Assembly: GCA_037013495.1 (NCBI GenBank)
Contig: CM072801.1
Location: forward strand, 35,080,001 to 35,144,000
Source of the DNA: Hippophae tibetana
Lineage: Eukaryota > Streptophyta > Magnoliopsida > Rosales > Elaeagnaceae
DNA length: 64,000 nt
Reading direction: 5' to 3'
Position numbers and translations under genes: made by a program. The notes beneath the pieces were generated by a model. The model ran no database searches and had not been told where the DNA came from. It saw only the letters and a list, made by a program, of their open reading frames with translations. Shown here piece after piece: positions 20,617 through 35,804 of the stretch (the first letter of the stretch is position 1; each line of letters begins with the position of its first letter).

Positions 20617-23600
20617 CGCCTAATGGTTCCGCATCATTTGCAAGCAAAGCCTTGGTTACTGAAAATATGTTATCTATCTTCACATATTTATTTTTTTGAA
20701 TTTTACATTTTAAAAAACTTTGTCCACTGAATTTTTTGTGGTTTCATAAGTCACAAATCACAAAGAAAGATAGATATTTGTACACCAAGCCTTGTGTTTT
20801 CTTTCATATTTGTATTCATTATTTTGTCTTTCGGTTTAATTTCCTAGTTTTCATTAAATTCTTTTTACCTATTTCTTTTTTTATGTTTTCTGTGTTCAAA
20901 ATATCTTTGTTCTTGAAAAAAACAATAGACCTACTCCAGTTCGTAGTTTCAAGAAAAACTAGGTTATTAATATTGGTTGCAAGTTTACACTGTTGTAAGT
21001 ATAAATTCGTTCATCAAAATGACTTTTATAATGTTTCAAATCGTAGCTTTTTCGATTCCTAAAAACACACTGAAAGAATAGTTTAGTTATCGGAATTTTT
21101 TTTAAACAAAATTACTTCGTTTACACTACTTGCCAACCCTCTAATTGTTAGATGGCATCTTATTGCGTTGTTTTCTTTTCTTGTTCTTTTGGGTTCCAAT
21201 TTGATCCTCTTAACCTTTTTCCTAGCAATTAATCATTCTTAATCTATGTTTTCCTAGGTTGTTCACCTAAAGGTTCCGCATCATTTAGTATCAAAGTCTT
21301 GGTTGTTGAAAATATGTTATCTATCTTCATAAATTTATTTTTTGAGTTTTACATTTAAAAAAGTTTGTCCATTGAATTTTCTCTCCTTTCATAAATCACA
21401 AATCACAAAGAAAGATATTATTTTTGTATACCAAGTTTTATGTTTTCTTTCAATTTTGTTGCCATTATTTTGTCTTTCTATTTCATTTTCTTTTTTTTTC
21501 AGTAAATTCTTTATACCTATTTTTTTTATGTATTCTGTGTTCAACCTATCTCTGTTCTTGAAACAAACAATAGAGCTACTCCAGTTCGCAGCTTCAAGAA
21601 GAACTAGGTTATTAATATGTGTTGTAACTTTAAAAAGTTGTAACTTTTAATTTGTGCATCGAACTGACTATTATAATGTCTCAAATCCTAGCTCTTTCGA
21701 TTCCTAAAAAGGCACTGAAAGAGTAGTTTAGTTATGGGAATTTGTTTAATCAAAATTACTTCTTTTACACTTCTTGCAAACCTCTAATAGTTAGGTGGCA
21801 TCTTATTGCATTGTTTTTTGTTCTTGTTATTTAGGGTTCTAATTTATCATCTTAACCCTACTCTAAACAATTTAATCATTCTTAATTTTTGTGTTCCTAG
21901 GTTGTTCGCCTAAAGGTTCCGCATCATTTGGTATCAAAGTCTTGGTTGCTGAAAATATGTTATCTATCTTCATAAATTTATTTTTTGAATTTTTCATTTA
22001 AAAAAACTTTGTTCATTGAATTTTCTTTGCTTTCATAAATCACAAATCACAAAGAAAGATAGATATTTGTATACCAAGTTTTATGTTTTCTTTCAATTTT
22101 GTTGCCATTATTTTGTCTTTCCATTTCATTTTCTTTTTTTCATTAAATTCTTTTTACCAATTTCTTTTTTTATGTATTCAGTGTTCAACCGATCTTTGTT
22201 CTTGAAACAAACAATAGAGCTACTCCAGTTCGCACCTTCAAGAAAAACTAGGTTATTAATATGTGTTGTAACTTTAAAAAGTTGTAACTTTTAATTCGTG
22301 CATCGAAATGACTATTATAATGTCTCAAATCGTAGCTCTTTCGATTCCTAAAAAGGCACCGAAAGAGTAGTTTAGTTATCGGAATTTTAATAAACAAAAT
22401 TACTTCGTTTACACTTCTTCCCAACCTCTAATAGTTAGGTGGCATCTTATTGCATTGCTTTATGTTCTTGTTCTTTAGGGTTCTAATTTGATCATCTTAA
22501 CCATATTCTAAAGAATTTAATCATTCTTAAACCTTTGAGATGCTAGGTTGTCCGCCTAATGGTTCCGTATCATTTGCTAGCAAAGCCTTGGTTACTGAAA
22601 ATATGTTATCTATCTTCACATATTTATTTTTTTGAATTTTACATTTTAAAAAACTTTGTCCACTGAATTTTTTGTGCTTTCATAAGTCACAAATCACAAA
22701 GAAAGATAGATATTTGTACACCAAGCCTTGTGTTTTCTTTCATTTTTGTATTCATTATTTTATCTTTTGGTTTAATTTCCTAGTTTTCAATAAATTCTTT
22801 TTACCTATTTCTTTTTTTATGTTTTCTGCGTTCAAAATATCTTTATTCTTGAAAAAAACAATAGAGCTACTCGAGTTCGTAGTTTCAAGAAAAACTAGCT
22901 TATTAATATGGGTTGCAAGTTTAAACTGTTGTAAGTTTAAATTCGTTCATCGAAATGACTTTTATAATGTTTCAAATCGGAGCTCTTTGGATTCCTAAAA
23001 ACACACTGAAAGAATAGTTTAGTTATCGGAATTTGTTTAAACAAAATTACTTCATTTACACTACTTGCCAACTCCTAATTGTTAGGTGGCATCTTATTGC
23101 GTTGTTTTCTTTTCTTGTTCTTTTGGGTTCCAATTTGATCCTCTTAACCTTTTTCTAAGCAATTAATCATTCTTAATCTTTGTTTTCCTAGGTTCTTCGC
23201 CTAAAGGTTCCGCATCATTTAGCATCAAAGTCTTGGTTGTTGAAAATATGTTATCTATCTTCATAAATTTATTTTTTGAATTTTCCATTTAAAAAAACTT
23301 TGTTCATTGAATTTTCTTTGCTTTCATAAATCACAAATCACAAAGAAAGATAGATATTTGTATACCAAGTTTTATGTCTTCTTTCAATTTTGTTGCCATT
23401 ATTTTGTGTTTCCATTTCATTTTCTTTTTTTCATTAAATTCTTTTTACCAATTTCTTTTTTTATGTATTCTGTGTTCAACCTATCTTTGTTCTTGAAACA
23501 AACAATAGAGCTACTCCAGTTCGCAGCTTCAAGAAAAACTAGGTTATTAATATGTGTTGTAACTTTAAAAAGTTGTAACTTTTAATTCGTGCATCGAAAT

Positions 23601-23843
23601 GACTATTATAATGTCTCAAATCGTAGCTCTTTCGATTCCTAAAAAGGCACCGAAAGAGTAGTTTAGTTATCGGAATTTTAATAAACAAAATTACTTCGTT
23701 TACACTTCTTCCCAACCTCTAATAGTTAGGTGGCATCTTATTGCATTGCTTTCTATTCTTGTTCTTTAGGGTTCTAATTTGATCATCTTAACCATATTCT
23801 AAACCATTTAATCATTCTTAAACCTTTGATATGCTAGGTTGTC
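20617..23843. repeat. Transition block: one A-B-C trimer and one A-C dimer
   Basis: Landmarks at 20617 (A), 21264 (B), 21907 (C), 22553 (A) and 23198. The monomer at 23198 has a B-type front (TTTAGCATC, GTTGTTG) and a C-type body, as expected from unequal exchange between B and C that removed one monomer length. A similar B/C hybrid stands at 19972. Confidence 0.75.
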
Positions 23844-26800
23844 CGCCTAATGGTTCCGTATCATTTGCTAGCAAAGCCTTGGTTACTGAAAATATGTTAT
23901 CTATCTTCACATATTTATTTTTTTGAATTTTACATTTTAAAAAACTTTGTCCACTGAATTTTTTGTGGTTTCATAAGTCACAAATCACAAAGAAAGATAG
24001 ATATTTGTACACCAAGCCTTGTGTTTTCTTTCATATTTGTATTCATTATTTTGTCTTTCGGTTTAATTTCCTAGTTTTCATTAAATTCTTTTTACCTATT
24101 TCTTTTTTTATGTTTTCTGTGTTCAAAATATCTTTGTTCTTGAAAAAAACAATAGACCTACTCCAGTTCGTAGTTTCAAGAAAAACTAGGTTATTAATAT
24201 TGGTTGCAAGTTTACACTGTTGTAAGTATAAATTCGTTCATCAAAATGACTTTTATAATGTTTCAAATCGTAGCTCTTTCGATTCCTAAAAACACACTGA
24301 AAGAATAGTTTAGTTATCGGAATTTTTTTAAACAAAATTACTTCGTTTACACTACTTTCCAACCCCTAATTGTTAGATGGCATCTTATTGCGTTGTTTCC
24401 TTTTCTTGTTCTTTTGGGTTCCAATTTGATCCTCTTAACCTTTTTCTTAGCAATTAATCATTCTTAATCTTTGTTTTCCTAGGTTGTTCGCCTAAAGGTT
24501 CCGCATCATTTAGTATCAAAGTCTTGGTTGTTGAAAATATGTTATCTATCTTCATAAATTTATTTTTTGAGTTTTACATTTAAAAAAGTTTGTCCATTGA
24601 ATTTTCTCTCCTTTCATAAATCACAAATCACAAAGAAAGATATTATTTTTGTATACCAAGTTTTATGTTTTCTTTCAATTTTGTTGCCATTATTTTGTCT
24701 TTCTATTTCATTTTCTTTTTTTTTAGTAAATTCTTTATACCTATTTTTTTTATGTATTCTGTGTTCAACCTATCTCTGTTCTTGAAACAAACAATAGAGC
24801 TACTCCAGTTCGCAGCTTCAAGAAAAACTAGGTTATTAATATGTGTTGTAACTTTAAAAAGTTGTAACTTTTAATTTGTGCATCGAAATGACTATTATAA
24901 TGTCTCAAATCGTAGCTCTTTCGATTCCTAAAAAGGCACTGAAAGAGTAGTTTAGTTATCGGAATTTTTTTAATCAAAATTACTTCTTTTACACTTCTTG
25001 CAAAACTCTAATAGTTAGGTGGCATCTTATTGCATTGTTTTTTGTTCTTGTTATTTAGGGTTCTAATTTGATCATCTTAACCCTACTCTAAACAATTTAA
25101 TCATTCATAATCTTTGTGTTCCTAGGTTGTTCGCCTAAAGGTTCCGCATCATTTGGTATCAAAGTCTTGGTTGCTGAAAATATGTTATCTATCTTCATAA
25201 ATTTATTTTTTGAATTTTCCATTTAAAAAAACTTTGTTCATTGAATTTTCTTTGCTTTCATAAATCACAAATCACAAAGAAAGATAGATATTTGTATACC
25301 AAGTTTTATGTCTTCTTTCAATTTTGTTGCCATTATTTTGTCTTTCCATTTCATTTTCTTTTTTTCATTAAATTCTTTTTACCAATTTCTTTTTTTATGT
25401 ATTCTGTGTTCAACCTATCTTTGTTCTTGAAACAAACAATAGAGCTACTCCAGTTCGCAGCTTCAAGAAAAACTAGGTTATTAATATGTGTTGTAACTTT
25501 AAAAAGTTGTAACTTTTAATTCGTGCATCGAAATGACTATTATAATGTCTCAAATTGTAGCTCTTTCGATTCCTAAAAAGGCACCGAAAGAGTAGTTTAG
25601 TTATCGGAATTTTAATAAACAAAATTACTTCGTTTACACTTCTTCCCAACCTCTAATAGTTAGGTGGCATCTTATTGCATTGCTTTCTATTCTTGTTCTT
25701 TAGGGTTCTAATTTGATCATCTTAACCATATTCTAAACCATTTAATCATTCTTAAACCTTTGAGATGCTAGGTTGTCCGCCTAATGGTTCCGTATCATTT
25801 GCTAGCAAAGCCTTGGTTACTGAAAATATGTTATCTATCTTCACATATTTATTTTTTTGAATTTTACATTTTAAAAAACTTTGTCCACTGAATTTTTTGT
25901 GGTTTCATAAGTCACAAATCACAAAGAAAGATAGATATTTGTACACCAAGCCTTGTGTTTTCTTTCATATTTGTATTCATTATTTTGTCTTTCGGTTTAA
26001 TTTCCTAGTTTTCATTAAATTCTTTTTACCTATTTCTTTTTTTATGTTTTCTGTGTTCAAAATATCTTTGTTCTTGAAAAAAACAATAGACCTACTCCAG
26101 TTCGTAGTTTCAAGAAAAACTAGGTTATTAATTTTGGTTGCAAGTTTACACTGTTGTAAGTATAAATTCGTTCATCAAAATGACTTTTATAATGTTTCAA
26201 ATCGTAGCTCTTTCGATTCCTAAAAACACACTGAAAGAATAGTTTAGTTATCGGAATTTTTTTAAACAAAATTACTTCGTTTACACTACTTTCCAACCCC
26301 TAATTGTTAGATGGCATCTTATTGCGTTGTTTCCTTTTCTTGTTCTTTTGGGTTCCAATTTGATCCTCTTAACCTTTTTCTTAGCAATTAATCATTCTTA
26401 ATCTTTGTTTTCCTAGGTTGTTCGCCTAAAGGTTCCGCATCATTTAGTATCAAAGTCTTGGTTGTTGAAAATATGTTATCTATCTTCATAAATTTATTTT
26501 TTGAGTTTTACATTTAAAAAAGTTTGTCCATTGAATTTTCTCTCCTTTCATAAATCACAAATCACAAAGAAAGATATTATTTTTGTATACCAAGTTTTAT
26601 GTTTTCTTTCAATTTTGTTGCCATTATTTTGTCTTTCTATTTCATTTTCTTTTTTTTTAGTAAATTCTTTATACCTATTTTTTTTATGTATTCTGTGTTC
26701 AACCTATCTCTGTTCTTGAAACAAACAATAGAGCTACTCCAGTTCGCAGCTTCAAGAAAAACTAGGTTATTAATATGTGTTGTAACTTTAAAAAGTTGTA

Positions 26801-29353
26801 ACTTTTAATTTGTGCATCGAAATGACTATTATAATGTCTCAAATCGTAGCTCTTTCGATTCCTAAAAAGGCACTGAAAGAGTAGTTTAGTTATCGGAATT
26901 TTTTTAATCAAAATTACTTCTTTTACACTTCTTGCAAACCTCTAATAGTTAGGTGGCATCTTATTGCATTGTTTTTTGTTCTTGTTATTTAGGGTTCTAA
27001 TTTGATCATCTTAACCCTACTCTAAACAATTTAATCATTCATAATCTTTGTGTTCCTAGGTTGTTCGCCTAAAGGTTCCGCATCATTTGGTATCAAAGTC
27101 TTGGTTGCTGAAAATATGTTATCTATCTTCATAAATTTATTTTTTGAATTTTCCATTTCAAAAAACTTTGTTCATTGAATTTTCTTTGCTTTCATAAATC
27201 ACAAATCACAAAGAAAGATAGATATTTGTATACCAAGTTTTATGTCTTCTTTCAATTTTGTTGCCATTATTTTGTGTTTCCATTTCATTTTCTTTTTTTC
27301 ATTAAATTCTTTTTACCAATTTCTTTTTTTATGTATTCTGTGTTCAACCTATCTTTGTTCTTGAAACAAACAATAGAGCTACTCCAGTTCGCAGCTTCAA
27401 GAAAAACTAGGTTATTAATATGTGTTGTAACTTTAAAAAGTTGTAACTTTTAATTCGTGCATCGAAATGACTATTATAATGTCTCAAATCGTAGCTCTTT
27501 CGATTCCTAAAAAGGCACCGAAAGAGTAGTTTAGTTATCGGAATTTTAATAAACAAAATTACTTCGTTTACACTTCTTCCCAACCTCTAATAGTTAGGTG
27601 GCATCTTATTGCATTGCTTTCTATTCTTGTTCTTTAGGGTTCTAATTTGATCATCTTAACCATATTCTAAACCATTTAATCATTCTTAAACCTTTGAGAT
27701 GCTAGGTTGTCCGCCTAATGGTTCCGTATCATTTGCTAGCAAAGCCTTGGTTACTGAAAATATGTTATCTATCTTCACATATTTATTTTTTTGAATTTTA
27801 CATTTTAAAAAACTTTGTCCACTGAATTTTTTGTGCTTTCATAAGTCACAAATCATAAAGAAAGATAGATATTCGTACACCAAGCCTTGTGTTTTCTTTC
27901 ATTTTTGTATTCATTATTTTGTCTTTTAGTTTAATTTCCTAGTTTTCATTAAATTCTTTTTACCTATTTCCTTTTTTTATGTTTTCTGTGTTCAAAATAT
28001 CTTTGTTCTTGAAAAAAACAATAGACCTACTTCAGTTTGTAGTTTCAAGAAAAACTAGGTTATTATTATTGGTTGCAAGTTTAAACTGTTGTAAGTTTCA
28101 ATTCGTTCATCAAAATGACTTTTATAATGTTTCAAATCGTAGCTCTTTCGATTCCTAAAAACACACTAAAAGAATAGTTTAGTTATCGGAATTTTTTTAA
28201 ACAAAATTACTTCGTTAACACTACTTTCCAACCCCTAATTGTTAGATGGCATCTTATTGCGTTGTTTTCTTTTCTTGTTCTTTTGGGTTCCAATTTGATC
28301 CTCTTAACCTTTTTCTTAGCAATTAATCATTCTTAATCTTTGTTTTCCTAGGTTGTTCGCCTAAAGGTTCCGCATCATTTAGTATCAAAGTCTTGGTTGT
28401 TGAAAATATGTTATCTATCTTCATAAATTTATTTTTTGAGTTTTACATTTAAAAAAGTTTGTCCATTGAATTTTCTCTCCTTTCATAAATCACAAATCAC
28501 AAAGAAAGATATTATTTTTGTATACCAAGTTTTATGTTTTCTTTCAATTTTGTTGCCATTATTTTGTCTTTCTATTTCATTTTCTTTTTTTTTAGTAAAT
28601 TCTTTATACCTATTTTTTTTATGTATTCTGTGTTCAACCTATCTCTGTTCTTGAAACAAACAATAGAGCTACTCCAGTTCGCAGCTTCAAGAAAAACTAG
28701 GTTATTAATATGTGTTGTAACTTTAAAAAGTTGTAACTTTTAATTTGTGCATCGAAATGACTATTATAATGTCTCAAATCGTAGCTCTTTCGATTCCTAA
28801 AAAGGCACTGAAAGAGTAGTTTAGTTATCGGAATTTGTTTAATCAAAATTACTTCTTTTACACTTCTTGCAAACCTCTAATAGTTAGGTGGCATCTTATT
28901 GCATTGTTTTTTGTTCTTGTTATTTAGGGTTCTAATTTGATCATCTTAACCCTACTCTAAACAATTTAATCATTCATAATCTTTGTGTTCCTAGGTTGTT
29001 CGCCTAAAGGTTCCGCATCATTTGGTATCAAAGTCTTGGTTGCTGAAAATATGTTATCTATCTTCATAAATTTATTTTTTGAATTTTCCATTTAAAAAAA
29101 CTTTGTTCATTGAATTTTCTTTGCTTTCATAAATCACAAATCACAAAGAAAGATAGATATTTGTATACCAAGTTTTATGTCTTCTTTCAATTTTGTTGCC
29201 ATTATTTTGTCTTTCCATTTCATTTTCTTTTTTCATTAAATTCTTTTTACCAATTTCTTTTTTTATGTATTCTGTGTTCAACCTATCTTTGTTCTTGAAA
29301 CAAACAATAGAGCTACTCCAGTTCGCAGCTTCAAGAAAAACTAGGTTATTAAT

Positions 29354-29375
29354 ATGTGTTGTAACTTTTAATTCG
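29354..29375 (+). other. 16-bp slippage deletion in a C monomer
   Basis: Normal C monomers read GTTGTAACTTTAAAAA followed by a second GTTGTAACTTTTA. Here one subrepeat is missing, so the monomer is 629 bp and the trimer 1918 bp. Confidence 0.85.
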
Positions 29376-32300
29376 TGCATCGAAATGACTATTATAATGT
29401 CTCAAATCGTAGCTCTTTCGATTACTAAAAAGGCACCGAAAGAGTAGTTTAGTTATCGGAATTTTAATAAACAAAATTACTTCATTTACACTTCTTCCCA
29501 ACCTCTAATAGTTAGGTGTCATCTTATTGCATTGCTTTCTGTTCTTGTTCTTTAGGGTTCTAATTTGATCATCTTAACCATATTCTAAACCATTTAATCA
29601 TTCTTAAACCTTTGAGATGCTAGGTTGTCCGCCTAATGGTTCCGCATCATTTGCAAGCAAAGCCTTGGTTACTGAAAATATGTTATCTATCTTCACATAT
29701 TTATTTTTTTGAATTTTACATTTTAAAAAACATTGTCCACTGAATTTTTTGTGCTTTCATAAGTCACAAATCACAAAGAAAGATAGATATTTGTACACCA
29801 AGCCTTGTGTTTTCTTTCATATTTGTATTCATTATTTTGTCTTTCGGTTTAATTTCCTAGTTTTCATTAAATTCTTTTTACCTATTTCTTTTTTTATGTT
29901 TTCTGTGTTCAAAATATCTTTGTTCTTGAAAAAAACAATAGACCTACTGCAGTTCGTAGTTTCAAGAAAAACTAGGTTATTAATATTGGTTGCAAGTTTA
30001 AATTGTTGTAAGTATAAATTCGTTCATCAAAATGACTTTTATAATGTTTCAAATCGTAGCTCTTTCGATTCCTAAAAACACACTGAAAGAATAGTTTAGT
30101 TATCGGAATTTTTTTAAACAAAATTACTTCGTTTACACTACTTGCCAACCCCTAATTGTTAGGTGGCATCTTATTGCGTTGTTTTCTTTTCTTGTTCTTT
30201 TGGGTTCCAATTTGATCCTCTTAGCCTTTTTCTTAGCAATTAATCATTCTTAATCTTTGTTTTCCTAGGTTGTTCGCCTAAAGGTTCCGCATCATTTAGT
30301 ATCAAAGTCTTGGTTGTTGAAAATATGTTATCTATCTTCATAAATTTATTTTTTGAGTTTTACATTTAAAAAAGTTTGTCCATTGAATTTTCTCTCCTTT
30401 CATAAATCACAAATAACAAAGAAAGATATTATTTTTCTATACCAAGTTTTATGTTTTCTTTCAATTTTGTTGCCATTATTTTGCCTTTCTATTTCATTTT
30501 CTTTTTTTTTCAGTAAATTCTTTATACCTATTTTTTTTATGTATTCTGTGTTCAACCTATCTCTGTTCTTGAAACAAACAATAGAGCTACTCCAGTTCGC
30601 AGCTTCAAGAAAAACTAGGTTATTAATATGTGTTGTAACTTTAAAAAGTTATAACTTTTAATTTGCGCATTGAAATGACTATTATAATGTCTCAAATCGT
30701 AGCTCTTTCGATTCCTAAAAAGGCACTGAAAGAGTAGTTTAGTTATCGGAATTTGTTTAATCAAAATTACTTCTTTTACACTTCTTGCAAACCTCTAATA
30801 GTTAGGTGGCATCTTATTGCATTGTTTTTTGTTCTTGTTATTTAGGGTTCTAATTTGATAATCTTAACCCTACTCTAAACAATTTAATCATTCATAATCT
30901 TTGTGTTCCTAGGTTGTTCGCCTAAAGGTTCCGCATCATTTGGTATCAAAGTCTGGGTTGCTGAAAATATGTTATCTATCTTCATAAATTTATTTTTTGA
31001 ATTTTCCATTTAAAAAAACTTTGTTCATTGAATTTTCTTTGCTTTCATAAATCACAAATCACAAAGAAAGATAGATATTTGTATACCAAGTTTTATGTCT
31101 TCTTTCAATTTTGTTGCCATTATTTTGTCTTTCCATTTCATTTTCTTTTTTTCATTAAATTCTTTTTACCAATTTCTTTTTTTATGTATTCTGTGTTCAA
31201 CCTATCTTTGTTCTTGAAACAAACAATAGAGCTACTCCAGTTCGCAGCTTCAAGAAAAACTAGGTTATTAATATGTGTTGTAACTTTAAAAAGTTGTAAC
31301 TTTTAATTCGTGCATCGAAATGACTATTATAATGTCTCAAATCGTAGCTCTTTCGATTCCTAAAAAGGCACCGAAAGAGTAGTTTAGTTATCGGAATTTT
31401 AATAAACAAAATTACTTCGTTTACACTTCTTCCCAACCTCTAATAGTTAGGTGGCATCTTATTGCATTGCTTTCTGTTCTTGTTCTTTAGGGTTCTAATT
31501 TGATCATCTTAACCATATTCTAAACCATTTAATCATTCTTAAACCTTTGAGATGCTAGGTTGTCCGCCTAATGGTTCCGCATCATTTGCAAGCAAAGCCT
31601 TGGTTACTGAAAATATGTTATCTATCTTCACATATTTATTTTTTTGAATTTTACATTTTAAAAAACATTGTCCACTGAATTTTTTGTGGTTTCATAAGTC
31701 ACAAATCACAAAGAAAGATAGATATTTGTACACCAAGCCTTGTGTTTTCTTTCATATTTGTATTCATTATTTTGTCTTTCGGTTTAATTTCCTAGTTTTC
31801 ATTAAATTCTTTTTACCTATTTCTTTTTTTATGTTTTCTGTGTTCAAAATATCTTTGTTCTTGAAAAAAAAATAGACCTACTCCAGTTCGTAGTTTCAAG
31901 AAAAACTAGGTTATTAATATTGGTTGCAAGTTTAAATTGTTGTAAGTATAAATTCGTTCATCAAAATGACTTTTATAATGTTTCAAATCGTAGCTCTTTC
32001 GATTCCTAAAAACACACTGAAAGAATAGTTTAGTTATCATAATTTTTTTAAACAAAATTACTTCGTTTACACTACTTGCCAACCCCTAATTGTTAGGTGG
32101 CATCTTATTGCGTTGTTTTCTTTTCTTGTTCTTTTGGGTTCCAATTTGATCCTCTTAGCCTTTTTCTTAGCAATTAATCATTCTTAATCTTTGTTTTCCT
32201 AGGTTGTTCGCCTAAAGGTTCCGCATCATTTACTATCAAAGTCTTGGTTGTTGAAAATATGTTATCTATCTTCACAAATTTATTTTTTGAGTTTTACATT

Positions 32301-35300
32301 TAAAAAAGTTTGTCCATTGAATTTTCTCTCCTTTCATAAATCACAAATAACAAAGAAAGATATTATTTTTCTATACCAAGTTTTATGTTTTCTTTCAATT
32401 TTGTTGCCATTATTTTGTCTTTCTATTTCATTTTCTTTTTTTTTTCAGTAAATTCTTTATACCTATTTTTTTATGTATTCTGTGTTCAACCTATCTCTGT
32501 TCTTGAAACAAACAATAGAGCTACTCCAGTTCGCAGCTTCAAGAAAAACTAGGTTATTAATATGTGTTGTAACTTTAAAAAGTTATAACTTTTAATTTGC
32601 GCATCGAAATGACTATTATAATGTCTCAAATCGTAGCTCTTTCGATTCCTAAAAAGGCACTGAAAGAGTAGTTTAGTTATCGGAATTTGTTTAATCAAAA
32701 TTACTTCTTTTACACTTCTTGCAAACCTCTAATAGTTAGGTGGCATCTTATTGCATTGTTTTTTGTTCTTGTTATTTAGGGTTCTAATTTGATAATCTTA
32801 ACCCTACTCTAAACAATTTAATCATTCATAATCTTTGTGTTCCTAGGTTGTTCGCCTAAAGGTTCCGCATCATTTGGTATCAAAGTCTTGGTTGCTGAAA
32901 ATATGTTATCTATCTTCATAAATTTATTTTTTGAATTTTCCATTTAAAAAAACTTTGTTCATTGAATTTTCTTTGCTTTCATAAATCACAAATCACAAAG
33001 AAAGATAGATATTTGTATACCAAGTTTTATGTCTTCTTTCAATTTTGTTGCCATTATTTTGTCTTTCCATTTCATTTTCTTTTTTTCATTAAATTCTTTT
33101 TACCAATTTCTTTTTTTATGTATTCTGTGTTCAACCTATCTTTGTTCTTGAAACAAACAATAGAGCTACTCCAGTTCGCAGCTTCAAGAAAAACTAGGTT
33201 ATTAATATGTGTTGTAACTTTAAAAAGTTGTAACTTTTAATTCGTGCATCGAAATGACTATTATAATTTCTCAAATCGTAGCTCTTTCGATTCCTAAAAA
33301 GGCACCGAAAGAGTAGTTTAGTTATCGGAATTTTAATAAACAAAATTACTTCGTTTACACTTCTTCCCAACCTCTAATAGTTAGGTGGCATCTTATTGCA
33401 TTGCTTTCTGTTCTTGTTCTTTAGGGTTCTAATTTGATCATCTTAACCATATTCTAAACCATTTAATCATTCTTAAACCTTTGAGATGCTAGGTTGTCCG
33501 CCTAATGGTTCCGCATCATTTGCAAGCAAAGCCTTGGTTACTGAAAATATGTTATCTATCTTCACATATTTATTTTTTTGAATTTTACATTTTAAAAAAC
33601 ATTGTCCACTGAATTTTTTGTGGTTTCATAAGTCACAAATCACAAAGAAAGATAGATATTTGTACACCAAGCCTTGTGTTTTCTTTCATATTTGTATTCA
33701 TTATTTTGTCTTTCGGTTTAATTTCCTAGTTTTCATTAAATTCTTTTTACCTATTTCTTTTTTTATGTTTTCTGTGTTCAAAATATCTTTGTTCTTGAAA
33801 AAAAAATAGACCTACTCCAGTTCGTAGTTTCAAGAAAAACTAGGTTATTAATATTGGTTGCAAGTTTAAATTGTTGTAAGTATAAATTCGTTCATCAAAA
33901 TGACTTTTATAATGTTTCAAATCGTAGCTCTTTCGATTCCTAAAAACACACTGAAAGAATAGTTTAGTTATCGGAATTTTTTTAAACAAAATTACTTCGT
34001 TTACACTACTTGCCAACCCCTAATTGTTAGGTGGCATCTTATTGCGTTGTTTTCTTTTCTTGTTCTTTTGGGTTCCAATTTGATCCTCTTAGCCTTTTTC
34101 TTAGCAATTAATCATTCTTAATCTTTGTTTTCCTAGGTTGTTCGCCTAAAGGTTCCGCATCATTTAGTATCAAAGTCTTGGTTGTTGAAAATATGTTATC
34201 TATCTTCATAAATTTATTTTTTGAGTTTTACATTTAAAAAAGTTTGTCCATTGAATTTTCTTTCCTTTCATAAATCACAAATAACAAAGAAAGATATTAT
34301 TTTTCTATACCAAGTTTTATGTTTTCTTTCAATTTTGTTGCCATTATTTTGTCTTTCTATTTCATTTTCTTTTTTTTCAGTAAATTCTTTATACCTATTT
34401 TTTTTATGTATTCTGTGTTCAACCTATCTCTGTTCTTGAAACAAACAATAGAGCTACTCCAGTTCGCAGCTTCAAGAAAAACTAGGTTATTAATATGTGT
34501 TGTAACTTTAAAAAGTTGTAACTTTTAATTTGCGCATCGAAATGACTATTATAATGTCTCAAATCGTAGCTCTTTCGATTCCTAAAAAGGCACTGAAAGA
34601 GTAGTTTAGTTATCGGAATTTGTTTAATCAAAATTACTTCTTTTACACTTCTTGCAAACCTCTAATAGTTAGGTGGCATCTTATTGCATTGTTTTTTGTT
34701 CTTGTTATTTAGGGTTCTAATTTGATAATCTTAACCCTACTCTAAACAATTTAATCATTCATAATCTTTGTGTTCCTAGGTTGTTCGCCTAAAGGTTCCG
34801 CATCATTTGGTATCAAAGTCTTGGTTGCTGAAAATATGTTATCTATCTTCATAAATTTATTTTTTGAATTTTCCATTTAAAAAAACTTTGTTCATTGAAT
34901 TTTCTTTGCTTTCATAAATCACAAATCACAAAGAAAGATAGATATTTGTATACCAAGTTTTATGTCTTCTTTCAATTTTGTTGCCATTATTTTGTCTTTC
35001 CATTTCATTTTCTTTTTTTCATTAAATTCTTTTTACCAATTTCTTTTTTTATGTATTCTGTGTTCAACCTATCTTTGTTCTTGAAACAAACAATAGAGCT
35101 ACTCCAGTTCATAGCTTCAAGAAAAACTAGGTTATTAATATGTGTTGTAACTTTAAAAAGTTGTAACTTTTAATTCGTGCATCGAAATGACTATTATAAT
35201 GTCTCAAATCGTAGCTCTTTCGATTACTAAAAAGGCACCGAAAGAGTAGTTTAGTTATCGGAATTTTAATAAACAAAATTACTTCGTTTACACTTCTTCC

Positions 35301-35804
35301 CAACCTCTAATAGTTAGGTGGCATCTTATTGCATTGCTTTCTGTTCTTGTTCTTTAGGGTTCTAATTTGATCATCTTAACCATATTCTAAACCATTTAAT
35401 CATTCTTAAACCTTTGAGATGCTAGGTTGTCCGCCTAATGGTTCCGCATCATTTGCAAGCAAAGCCTTGGTTACTGAAAATATGTTATCTATCTTCACAT
35501 ATTTATTTTTTTGAATTTTACATTTTAAAAAACATTGTCCACTGAATTTTTTGTGCTTTCATAAGTCACAAATCACAAAGAAAGATAGATATTTGTACAC
35601 CAAGCCTTGTGTTTTCTTTCATATTTGTATTCATTATTTTGTCTTTCGGTTTAATTTCCTAGTTTTCATTAAATTCTTTTTACCTATTTCTTTTTTTATG
35701 TTTTCTGTGTTCAAAATATCTTTGTTCTTGAAAAAAAACAATAGACCTACTGCAGTTCGTAGTTTCAAGAAAAACTAGGTTATTAATATTGGTTGCAAGT
35801 TTAA

